This document shows positions 1-5,739 of a DNA stretch of 8,127 bases, piece by piece. Positions within the stretch are counted from its first letter, which is position 1, and the number at the start of each line of letters is the position of its first letter. The position numbers were made by a program, and so were the translations under genes. The notes beneath the pieces were generated by a model. It was not told the origin of the DNA, searched no databases, and saw only the letters and a list, made by a program, of their open reading frames with translations. This DNA is from JBKHYG01 sp046565595 (GTDB lineage Bacteria > Actinomycetota > AC-67), in contig JBKHYG010000101.1 in the NCBI GenBank assembly GCA_046565595.1, forward strand, positions 1-8,127, in the 5' to 3' direction.

Positions 1-1236
1 GAGCGATGAACCTCCATACGAGACGAACGGGAGCGTGATGCCGGTGAGGGGCAGCAGTCGGGTGACTCCGCCCATGATCAGGAAGGCTTGCAACCCGAGG
101 ATCACGGTCAGCGAGCCCGCGAGCAGCGAGCCGAACGCGTCGGTAGAGCGCAGCGCGATGGTGAAGCCCCTTGCGACGATCAGTGCGAAGATCAGCAGGA
201 CCGCAACCGCTCCGAAGAAGCCGAGCTCTTCTCCGATCGCCGCGAAGATGAAGTCGGTCGGCAGCGTCCCGCTGCGTATGCCCGGATCGATCAGTTCGGG
301 ACTGCCGCGGCCGATACCGGTGCCAGCCATGCCGCCTGCTCCCAGCGCGTACCAGCTCTGCGCGATCTGACGACCACCCGCCAGGATCCCGCTCACCGGA
401 TCATCGCTCCACGGGTTCAGCCATGCATCCACGCGAACCTGCACATGTGAGAATCGTTGCATCGCGACGCTCACGCCCGCAGCGAACAATCCGATTCCGG
501 TGACCACGAACACCGCGCGGCTGGTGGCCATGTAGATGGTGGCGATGAAGAGAGAGAAGAACAGCAGGCTCGAGCCCAGATCGCGTTCGTAGAACATGAT
601 CGCCAGAGACATGCCCCATGCGATAAGCAGCGGCCCGAAATGACGCGGAGCGGGGATACCGATCGGGCCCACCCTGAAGGCGGCGAGCGTCATCAACTCT
701 CGCTTGGAGGCGAGGTAACCGGCGAGGAACAGCGAGAGCACGATCTTGGCTGCCTCGGCGGGCTGGAAGTTCATGCCTGCGATGGTCACCCACAGCCGTG
801 CGCTTCGGCCAAGATCCGAACCGATCGGGGTCAGCGGCAACAGAAGCAGACCGACGCCCAAGACCAGCATCGAGTACCTGAACTCACCGATCTTGCGATG
901 GTCCTTGACCAACATCAGCGTGCCAGCGAAGGCGGCGAAGGCGACCGCCGCCCAGATCAACTGTGCGCCGCCTAGCGTGGCGTCCAGACGCCGGATCATC
1001 GCTAGACCGATCCCGACCAACGCCAATGACAGAGGCAGGATCAGCGGATCTGATGCTGGAGCGAATCTGCGGACAGCCGCATGGGCGCCGATAGCGATCA
1101 GCGAGAAGGCGACCGCGAACCCGAGCGTGTCAGCGGCCAACGAGGTGCCGGTCGCGAAGTCGGTCGAGATGAAGAGTCCGACCGCCAGCACGACCGCGAA
1201 GACGATCAGGCTCAGTTCGGCGACCCGGAGGTTCAC
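1..1236 (-). CDS. rodA: SEDS peptidoglycan glycosyltransferase, FtsW/RodA family (C-terminus off the left edge)
   Basis: Membrane polymerase that joins lipid II into glycan strands, working with a class B penicillin-binding protein. The visible 412 codons form an open frame rich in hydrophobic helices, starting with a transmembrane segment at about residues 6-24. Family hallmarks are ERDLGSS (counterpart of the usual PDLGT motif), PTDFIFAAIGEELGF with the presumed catalytic Asp at residue 328, and LPFVSYGGSSL at the very edge. By family length (about 400-470 residues) only a short tail should be missing. The GTG start at 1236 overlaps the phosphatase stop as GTGA and has GGAGG 9 nt upstream (1246-1250). 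Position after pstP matches rodA of the mycobacterial kinase locus, which is why I use that symbol; sequence alone does not separate FtsW from RodA. The residue before TDF is Pro rather than the His common in proteobacterial homologues. Family call sure, paralogue name moderately sure. Confidence 0.95.
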   Translation of the reverse strand, partial: MNLRVAELSLIVFAVVLAVGLFISTDFATGTSLAADTLGFAVAFSLIAIGAHAAVRRFAPASDPLILPLSLALVGIGLAMIRRLDATLGGAQLIWAAVAFAAFAGTLMLVKDHRKIGEFRYSMLVLGVGLLLLPLTPIGSDLGRSARLWVTIAGMNFQPAEAAKIVLSLFLAGYLASKRELMTLAAFRVGPIGIPAPRHFGPLLIAWGMSLAIMFYERDLGSSLLFFSLFIATIYMATSRAVFVVTGIGLFAAGVSVAMQRFSHVQVRVDAWLNPWSDDPVSGILAGGRQIAQSWYALGAGGMAGTGIGRGSPELIDPGIRSGTLPTDFIFAAIGEELGFFGAVAVLLIFALIVARGFTIALRSTDAFGSLLAGSLTVILGLQAFLIMGGVTRLLPLTGITLPFVSYGGSSL

Positions 1237-2366
1237 TCTGGAGGCCCTCCGACATCTATCGGAGTTTCAGGACGCGCCTGCGGTCTGAGCGTCTCCTCGA
1301 CATAGCGGCGTGCTTCCTGCAGCGAACCGAAAGGGACACCGCTGTCGAGTTGCCGCTTGATGCCCTCGCGGAGCTGCTCGGCCCTGATCCCGGTCGGCTC
1401 CTGCGGTTCGTTGAAGGTGAAGGGCGGGATCTCGGTGGGAACCCCATGGAAGATCAAGACCTCACCCTCGGAGACGCCGACGAAATACTTGCTATCGACC
1501 CACGCGCGTACGCCCAGCAGGGAGCCGACGAACATCGAGGCCAGCAGGAACAGCCAGATGCCGATCCTGCGTGTGGTGCGTGGCCTGAAGCGGCGGGCGG
1601 CCACCTGCTTGCGTTGCGCTGGGCTGCGAACGCCACCAGAAGGCGTGCCGACGACCTCGACCAAGACGACCGTGATGTTGTCCGGGCCTCCGCGCTCGTT
1701 CACGATGCGGATGAGGGCATCGCAGATCCCTGCCAGATCATCACCAGCCGCGGCTCCGGCGAGCCGGGGCAACTCGGGGCCGGCGATCACATTGCTCAGT
1801 CCGTCGCTGCACAGCAGCAACCGATCGCCGCCACGCAGCGAAACATGCAGGACATCGACCTCGACCGAGCGTTCGGTGCCCAGCGCACGAGTGAGGATGC
1901 TGCGCTGGGGATGCGTCTCGGCAGCTTCCTCGGTCATCAAGCCTTCGGCGACCATGCGTCCGACGACCGTGTGGTCCTCGGTCAGCAGATCCACCGAGTC
2001 GTCTCGCAGCAGGTATGCGCGCGAGTCTCCGACATGGGCGATGTGTGCGGCCGCACCGTCGATCGTCACGGCGGTCATCGTCGTGCCCATCCCAGCCTTG
2101 GAACTGTCTTCTCGAGCGGCCTCGTAGATCAGACGATTCGCGCGCCGCACCGCGTCAGGTAGCGCAGGCACGATCTCTTCCAACGGTTTCGGATCGAGTT
2201 CGGTCAGGGACTCGGTGGCAAGTCCGCTTGCGACCTCGCCCGCCTGATGGCCGCCCAGTCCGTCTGCGACGCAGAAGATGCGGGCTCCGACGAAGTAGGA
2301 GTCTTCGTTGTTGTCGCGGACCCGCCCGGGATCGCTGCAGCCGTGCGCGCGCACCTCGAGGCTCAT
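1233..2366 (-). CDS. pstP: PP2C-family Ser/Thr protein phosphatase with one membrane helix (PstP-like)
   Basis: Mn/Mg-dependent phosphatase expected to dephosphorylate Ser/Thr kinases and FHA proteins of this locus at the cytoplasmic membrane. The 377-residue product has a catalytic domain at about 1-238 with all PP2C signatures: DNNED (Asp22), VADGLGGH (Asp35, Gly36), HVGDSRAY (Asp114), CSDGLSN (Asp188) and GGPDNITVV (Asp229), so the metal site is intact. A basic stretch (about 252-267, rich in Arg) is followed by a membrane helix at about 268-287 and an outside segment of about 90 residues with no motif I recognise. The ATG at 2366 is chosen because homologous sequence begins there (MSLEVRAHGCSDPGRVRDNN), it overlaps the fhaB stop as ATGA, and GAGGT lies 9 nt upstream; the frame stays open further back but only inside fhaB. 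It is shorter than M. tuberculosis PstP (about 514 residues), the difference lying in the linker and outside part. Confidence 0.95.
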   Translation of the reverse strand: MSLEVRAHGCSDPGRVRDNNEDSYFVGARIFCVADGLGGHQAGEVASGLATESLTELDPKPLEEIVPALPDAVRRANRLIYEAAREDSSKAGMGTTMTAVTIDGAAAHIAHVGDSRAYLLRDDSVDLLTEDHTVVGRMVAEGLMTEEAAETHPQRSILTRALGTERSVEVDVLHVSLRGGDRLLLCSDGLSNVIAGPELPRLAGAAAGDDLAGICDALIRIVNERGGPDNITVVLVEVVGTPSGGVRSPAQRKQVAARRFRPRTTRRIGIWLFLLASMFVGSLLGVRAWVDSKYFVGVSEGEVLIFHGVPTEIPPFTFNEPQEPTGIRAEQLREGIKRQLDSGVPFGSLQEARRYVEETLRPQARPETPIDVGGPPE

Positions 2367-2806
2367 CCGCGCTTCACCTCGATCGTCGTCTTTCCCAGCC
2401 TGATCTCGTCGCCGACCTTCAGCGGCGTTGGGGCGACCACCTTGGCCTTGTTGACGAAGGTCCCGTTGGTAGAACCCATGTCCTCGATCAGCCAACCCTG
2501 GTCTGTCTGATAGATGCGGGCATGTCGGCTCGACACGAACGAGTCGCGCAGGGTGATGGTCGCACCCTGCTTGCCGATCGTGAGTTCACCCTCTAAGGAG
2601 AACGAACGCAGCGGTATCCCGGGTTCTTGCACGGCCACCATCTTCGGCGTTCCAAACGACCTTCGCTTGGACTGCTGTTGAGCGGCGGTCTTCGGCACCT
2701 TGGGTCCGACCATGTCGAGATACACGATGCGGACCGCGCGAGCGATGAACAGGTACAGCAGCACCAGGAAGAGCAGCTTGAGAACCGTCAGGACCAGTGG
2801 TGGCAC
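2363..2806 (-). CDS. fhaB: FhaB-like membrane-anchored FHA-domain protein
   Basis: Small phosphothreonine-binding adaptor; in mycobacteria its counterpart (FhaB/FipA) links Ser/Thr kinase signalling to the division machinery. The 147-residue product has an N-terminal hydrophobic helix at about 3-22, a charged linker with a KRRS patch (47-50), and a C-terminal FHA domain at about 65-145. Visible FHA motifs are SSRHARI (Ser93, His95) and DMGSTNGTFVN (Ser112, Thr113, Asn114). The normally conserved Arg of the FHA 'GR' motif is Lys79 here (TIGKQG). Length and layout match the family (about 155 residues in M. tuberculosis). The GTG start at 2806 follows the fhaA stop with no gap and has a strong GGAGG site at 2813-2817, 6 nt upstream, inside the last codons of fhaA, so the two are translationally coupled. 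Confidence 0.93.
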   Translation of the reverse strand: MPPLVLTVLKLLFLVLLYLFIARAVRIVYLDMVGPKVPKTAAQQQSKRRSFGTPKMVAVQEPGIPLRSFSLEGELTIGKQGATITLRDSFVSSRHARIYQTDQGWLIEDMGSTNGTFVNKAKVVAPTPLKVGDEIRLGKTTIEVKRG

Positions 2807-3523
2807 TCAGTTCCTCCGGAACTCGAGATGGCTCTCGCCTAGCGTCAGGCGATCGCCGTGCGCCAGGCGGTGACGGTTGACCGGCTTGCCGTTGATCTCG
2901 GTCCCGTTGGTGGAGCCGAGATCGATGATGACCCACTCATCGCCCTCTTTGCGGATCTCGGCATGACGACGAGACACACCCTGGTCGGGGATGACGATGT
3001 CGTTGCCCTCGCTGCGCCCGAGGATCAGGGTCTGCTTCGACAGCGGCCATGTCTGGGGCGCCTTGCCGAGCAGGACGACCTCTGCGTCGGCCGCCAGGGA
3101 CATCTCTATGAGCTGGGTATGGGCTCCCACCGGCTGTTCGGGACGGGTGCCTTCCTTGTAGGAAGCGTCCACCTCGAAGGTGCCTTTCCGCATGTTGGGC
3201 TCGGCCCGCAAGGTGATCTCGATCGGACCAGCATGCTCCCAGCGTTCGCTCGCGGCAGCGCGCTTGGCGACGGCGGTCAACTCTTTGCGGAGCTGGCTGC
3301 CGATCTGCTCGAGCCGGTCGTAGTCTGGTTCAGCGAGGCGGAACTCGAAGACATTGGGCACGAAGATCTGTCCAGATACCGCGCGTGTCTGATCTTCCCC
3401 CATGGCTCGAACCATGCGCTTACCCAGTTCGATCGGCTGTACACCGCCGCCAGGGAGGACGCGCGCGAAGAAGCCCTCAACGAGGTTCTCGAGCCGATTC
3501 TCGAACTCGCGCAGGATCCCCAT
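2807..3523 (-). CDS. fhaA: FhaA-like protein: DUF3662 N-terminal domain plus C-terminal FHA domain
   Basis: Cytoplasmic phosphothreonine-reading protein; in mycobacteria FhaA binds the phosphorylated pseudokinase domain of MviN/MurJ and modulates peptidoglycan synthesis. The 238-residue product has the FhaA N-terminal domain (DUF3662) at about 1-122, recognisable from REFENRLENLVEGFFARV and IFVPNVFEFRLAEPDYDRL, then only about 40 residues before an FHA domain at about 150-236. FHA motifs are complete: LILGRSEGND (Arg170), VSRRHAEI (Ser184, His187), DLGSTNGTEING (Ser204, Thr205, Asn206). Start at ATG 3523 is chosen because family homology begins at MGILREFENR; an in-frame GTG at 3568 would add 15 residues with no family resemblance. 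M. tuberculosis FhaA is about 527 residues with a long disordered linker that is essentially missing here. It heads the minus-strand operon. Confidence 0.93.
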   Translation of the reverse strand: MGILREFENRLENLVEGFFARVLPGGGVQPIELGKRMVRAMGEDQTRAVSGQIFVPNVFEFRLAEPDYDRLEQIGSQLRKELTAVAKRAAASERWEHAGPIEITLRAEPNMRKGTFEVDASYKEGTRPEQPVGAHTQLIEMSLAADAEVVLLGKAPQTWPLSKQTLILGRSEGNDIVIPDQGVSRRHAEIRKEGDEWVIIDLGSTNGTEINGKPVNRHRLAHGDRLTLGESHLEFRRN

Positions 3524-3592
3524 GACGCCTCGCGTCCTCGTGCCGATGATGTGCGGGAGCAACACCACCGGACCCGTTCAGTAGTCGGTGCG

Positions 3593-3598
3593 ATGATA
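3593..3598 (-). promoter_or_regulatory. Candidate -10 element for the fhaA operon (weak)
   Basis: On the minus strand this reads TATCAT, five of six matches to the TATAAT consensus, in the short spacer (3524-3627) between fhaA and the divergent tRNA gene. It would give a leader of about 60 nt before the ATG at 3523. I see no convincing -35 hexamer 16-18 nt upstream, so this is only a candidate based on position and one hexamer. Confidence 0.25.
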
Positions 3599-3611
3599 GT
3601 CGCCGCTCCGG

Positions 3612-3617
3612 TATGCT
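3612..3617 (+). promoter_or_regulatory. Candidate -10 element for tRNA-Leu and the downstream amidohydrolase
   Basis: TATGCT fits the actinobacterial TAnnnT -10 pattern and would place the transcription start at about 3623-3626, only a few nucleotides before the mature tRNA 5' end at 3628. The -35 region (about 3588-3594, TGCGAT) is weak. If correct, the tRNA has almost no 5' leader and the amidohydrolase, which has no room for a promoter of its own except inside the tRNA, is transcribed with it. Confidence 0.45.
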
Positions 3618-3630
3618 CGCGGGTCCCGCG
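3618..3630. repeat. 13-bp palindrome over the predicted tRNA transcription start
   Basis: CGCGGG-T-CCCGCG has perfect 6-bp arms around a single T. It begins directly after the TATGCT hexamer and its right arm covers the first three bases of the mature tRNA. The left arm resembles the tRNA's own 5' acceptor strand (GCGGG), so the symmetry may be partly accidental in GC-rich DNA. It could be an operator, or compete with the tRNA acceptor stem in the nascent transcript; neither can be shown here. Confidence 0.4.
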
Positions 3631-3710
3631 GGTGTGGCGGAACGGCAGACGCGCACGGTTCAGGTCCGTGTGGGGGCAACCCCGTGAAGGTTCAACTCCT
3701 TTCACCCGCA
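3628..3710 (+). tRNA. tRNA-Leu, anticodon CAG
   Basis: Class II tRNA of 83 nt. The acceptor stem is perfect: GCGGGTG (3628-3634) with CACCCGC (3703-3709), discriminator A at 3710. The anticodon stem is CACGG (3654-3658) with CCGTG (3666-3670); the 7-nt loop TTCAGGT puts anticodon CAG at 3661-3663, reading leucine codon CUG. The long variable arm GGGG-caa-CCCC (3673-3683 region) and discriminator A are typical of tRNA-Leu. The T-arm has loop TTCAACT (3691-3697) with one G-U pair. CCA is not encoded (the next bases are CGA), so it must be added after 3' processing. Its place upstream of and divergent from fhaA appears to be conserved in M. tuberculosis (leuT), from memory. Confidence 0.96.
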
Positions 3711-3712
3711 CG

Positions 3713-4891
3713 ATGCGTCTCGTCATCGACCACGCCCTGCTGATCGACGGGACCGGAGCGACCCCGATCCAGGACGCGGTCGTCCAGGCGGTCGAAGGCC
3801 GCATCGTCTACGCGGGGCCGCGCGCACAAGCTCCCGACCTATCTGATGTCGCTGTGTTCGACGCCGAGGGGGCCGTCGTGATGCCGGGGCTGATCGACAC
3901 CCATGTGCACCTCTCGGCGGAGCCTGTCAGCGATTTCGAGGGTTACATGCGTGCCTTGACCGAGGCTGAGTCGGAAGAGACCTCGATCCGTAACGCCAAG
4001 AGAGCATTGGCCGGGGGAGTCACATCCGTCAGGGATCTAGGCGGTAAAGGAGACTCGGTGCTGCGCGCTGCCGCTCGTCTGCGGGGCGGCGGTGAAGGTG
4101 CTGCTGCCAGGGTCATCGCGGCGGGGACCTGGCTGACCAAGCCCGGCGGGCACTGTCACTACGCGGCTCGAGAGATCCACGGACCAGACGACGCTCGCAA
4201 GGCTGTCCTCGAACAGTTTGAAGCTGGAGCGCGCTGCATCAAGGTCGTCGCCACGGGCGGCGTCCTTTCGAGTTCGACCACCGCCACCGAGCAAGCTCTG
4301 GATGACGAGACGCTCGAAGCGGTCGTCGGCACCGCGCGAGAACTCGGAGCACGGGTCGCTGCCCACGCGATCGGCAAGGGAGGCATCGAGGCAGCGTTAC
4401 GCGCTGGTGTCGACTCGATCGAACACGGCTGCTATGTCGGCGATGTCGATCGGCAGCCGTTCCTCGACAATCCGACATGGCTGGTGCCTACATTCTCCGC
4501 CCCTGACGGGATATGCAGAGCAGAAGGCATGCACGAGTATGCGGTAGCCAAAGCCGAGCAGGTGACCGCCGCGCACATGCGAGGATTCGCCGATGCGGTC
4601 GCAGACGGTGTGCGCATCGCATGCGGCACCGATGCAGGTACGCCCGCGAATCCGATCGGAGAGATCTGGCGCGAACTCGAACTGATGGCCGACCGCGGCC
4701 TGCCGCTCGACCGGGTATTCGCGAGTGCCACACGCGAAGCTGCGCAGCTGTTGGGCGTTGGAGATATCGGTACCCTCGAGGTTGGACACCATTGCGATGC
4801 GCTGATCCTCGAACCCGGCGCGAACCCCCTCGAGACCGCCGCCGCTTACCGACAGATCGCGACGGTCATCTTCGCGGGCGAAGTCGTCTAG
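3713..4891 (+). CDS. Metal-dependent amidohydrolase (imidazolonepropionase / Xaa-Pro dipeptidase-like)
   Basis: Cytoplasmic hydrolase of the amidohydrolase superfamily, 392 residues, with a TIM-barrel flanked by a small beta-sandwich (about 1-56 and the C-terminal 45). The binuclear metal ligands are all visible: His64 and His66 in IDTHVHL, Lys177 (carboxylated in the family) in CIKVVATGG, His218 in VAAHAIGKGG, His238 in DSIEHGC and Asp307 in CGTDAG. The PGGHCHY and KVVATGG segments point to the subfamily containing metal-dependent Xaa-Pro dipeptidases; the actual substrate cannot be read from sequence. The ATG at 3713 is where family homology begins (LLIDGTG) and is only 2 nt after the tRNA discriminator base, so there is no Shine-Dalgarno site and translation is probably leaderless after tRNA processing. 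An 83-nt gap separates it from the next gene. Confidence 0.93.
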   Translation: MRLVIDHALLIDGTGATPIQDAVVQAVEGRIVYAGPRAQAPDLSDVAVFDAEGAVVMPGLIDTHVHLSAEPVSDFEGYMRALTEAESEETSIRNAKRALAGGVTSVRDLGGKGDSVLRAAARLRGGGEGAAARVIAAGTWLTKPGGHCHYAAREIHGPDDARKAVLEQFEAGARCIKVVATGGVLSSSTTATEQALDDETLEAVVGTARELGARVAAHAIGKGGIEAALRAGVDSIEHGCYVGDVDRQPFLDNPTWLVPTFSAPDGICRAEGMHEYAVAKAEQVTAAHMRGFADAVADGVRIACGTDAGTPANPIGEIWRELELMADRGLPLDRVFASATREAAQLLGVGDIGTLEVGHHCDALILEPGANPLETAAAYRQIATVIFAGEVV

Positions 4892-4935
4892 ATCGCCTCG
4901 GAAGTTTGGCTCCTTGGCGTCAGGTCACGGGATGG

Positions 4936-4966
4936 TCGACGCGTCTGCTGAACCGCAGAGTATGTT
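4936..4966 (+). promoter_or_regulatory. Candidate promoter for the alpha/beta-hydrolase gene, possibly leaderless
   Basis: TCGACG (4936-4941) and TATGTT (4961-4966) are separated by 19 nt. The -10-like hexamer ends 8 nt before the ATG at 4975, the spacing expected when transcription begins at the start codon. This fits the absence of a Shine-Dalgarno site. A small hairpin TCTGC/GCAGA with a 6-nt loop (4944-4959) lies between the two hexamers. The hexamers are imperfect, so the call is tentative. Confidence 0.35.
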
Positions 4967-4974
4967 TGACCCCG

Positions 4975-5739
4975 ATGGAGACTGCGTCTGCGCGCGGGAC
5001 GACACTCGCCTACGAATGGGTCGGTGAGGGTGAGCCGACCATCGTCGTACTGCCACAGTGGTTCTTGTCTCGCCGCTCGATGAGAGATTCCGCCCTGGTC
5101 CGTCGCCTCGCCCAGGATCATCGGATCCTCGTCTACGACCGTCGGGGCACGGGGGACAGTGACAAGCCGGGCCCGCCTTACACCCTCGGCCGAGATTCTC
5201 GGGATCTGGCGGGTCTCTTCGATGAGCTCGGACTCGAAGGGTCCGTCCTGCTCGGCCATGGGGTCCGAGGATCGCAGCTCGCCCTGCATTACGCGGGCCA
5301 CTTCCCAGACAAGGTGCGCGCCGTCATCTGCCTCGGCGGCACGCCGCGGTGGGCGGCGGGGCCCGAATGGCCTTACGGGATCTCGCAGCAAGCTTGGGAT
5401 GAAGCCTTCGGCTGGTTGCAGCAGCACGAGGGTCCACCACCTGGCGCGTCGCTACACCTGGTCGAAGACTGGGATGCCTGCGGTCCAGAGGCGGCGCACG
5501 ACATCTTGCAGCGAACACGCGACGAGGATCTGCGACACTTCCTGCCGAAGGTGACTCCGCCCACCCTTGTCGTGCATCTGGACGGCGACGAGTTCGTGCC
5601 GTTCGAGGCTGCGCGATGGCTGGCCGAATCGCTGCCTAACGGGACCCTCGAGGTGTTCGAAGGTTCTAGAGAGATCCCGTTCCGGGCCTACGAGGAACTC
5701 GCCGATCACATGGACGAGTTCCTCGCCGCGCTGCGATGA
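4975..5739 (+). CDS. Alpha/beta-hydrolase-fold protein lacking Ser and His of the catalytic triad
   Basis: The 254-residue product has the layout of a single-domain alpha/beta hydrolase: oxyanion-region strand IVVLPQWFLS (23-32), DRRGTGDSD (55-63), nucleophile-elbow region LLGHGVRGSQ (92-101), a cap at about 125-190 and the acid region HLDGDEFVP (201-209). The elbow normally reads G-x-S-x-G; here residue 96 is Gly and residue 98 Arg. The catalytic His position, usually in a GH-x-P context, is Glu233 (GSREIPF). Only Asp205 of the triad remains. It is thus probably not an esterase or peptidase and may bind a ligand or partner instead. I prefer ATG 4975; an in-frame TTG at 4966 is possible. Its stop overlaps the methyltransferase start by 4 nt (ATGA), so the two are likely translated together. 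No frameshift or stop suggests decay. Confidence 0.88.
   Translation: METASARGTTLAYEWVGEGEPTIVVLPQWFLSRRSMRDSALVRRLAQDHRILVYDRRGTGDSDKPGPPYTLGRDSRDLAGLFDELGLEGSVLLGHGVRGSQLALHYAGHFPDKVRAVICLGGTPRWAAGPEWPYGISQQAWDEAFGWLQQHEGPPPGASLHLVEDWDACGPEAAHDILQRTRDEDLRHFLPKVTPPTLVVHLDGDEFVPFEAARWLAESLPNGTLEVFEGSREIPFRAYEELADHMDEFLAALR

Noticed and set aside
457..1288. Plus-strand open frames opposite the SEDS gene
   Set aside because: The minus strand encodes an uninterrupted 412-codon membrane protein with SEDS hallmarks; the plus-strand translations are low-complexity, polar and lack any family signal.
1350..2162. Plus-strand open frames of about 250-270 codons opposite the phosphatase gene
   Set aside because: They lie entirely antisense to a gene with complete PP2C motifs, show no recognisable domains, and are expected in GC-rich DNA.
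2367..2495. N-terminal extension of the phosphatase to an ATG at 2495
   Set aside because: The added 43 residues overlap the fhaB FHA coding region in another frame and have no PP2C character; the ATG at 2366 has the expected overlap and ribosome site.
2858..3712. Long open plus-strand frame antisense to fhaA and running through the tRNA into the amidohydrolase
   Set aside because: It is a shadow of fhaA codon bias on the opposite strand; the part over the tRNA is the well-known spurious translation of a tRNA gene, and amidohydrolase homology begins only at the ATG at 3713.
3628..3712. tRNA-Leu as an integration site for a mobile element
   Set aside because: No integrase, no repeat of the tRNA 3' end and no change in composition are seen; the genes on both sides look resident.
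4944..4959. Hairpin TCTGC/GCAGA as a terminator after the amidohydrolase
   Set aside because: The stem is only 5 bp and no T-run follows; it is as easily a chance feature within the candidate promoter.
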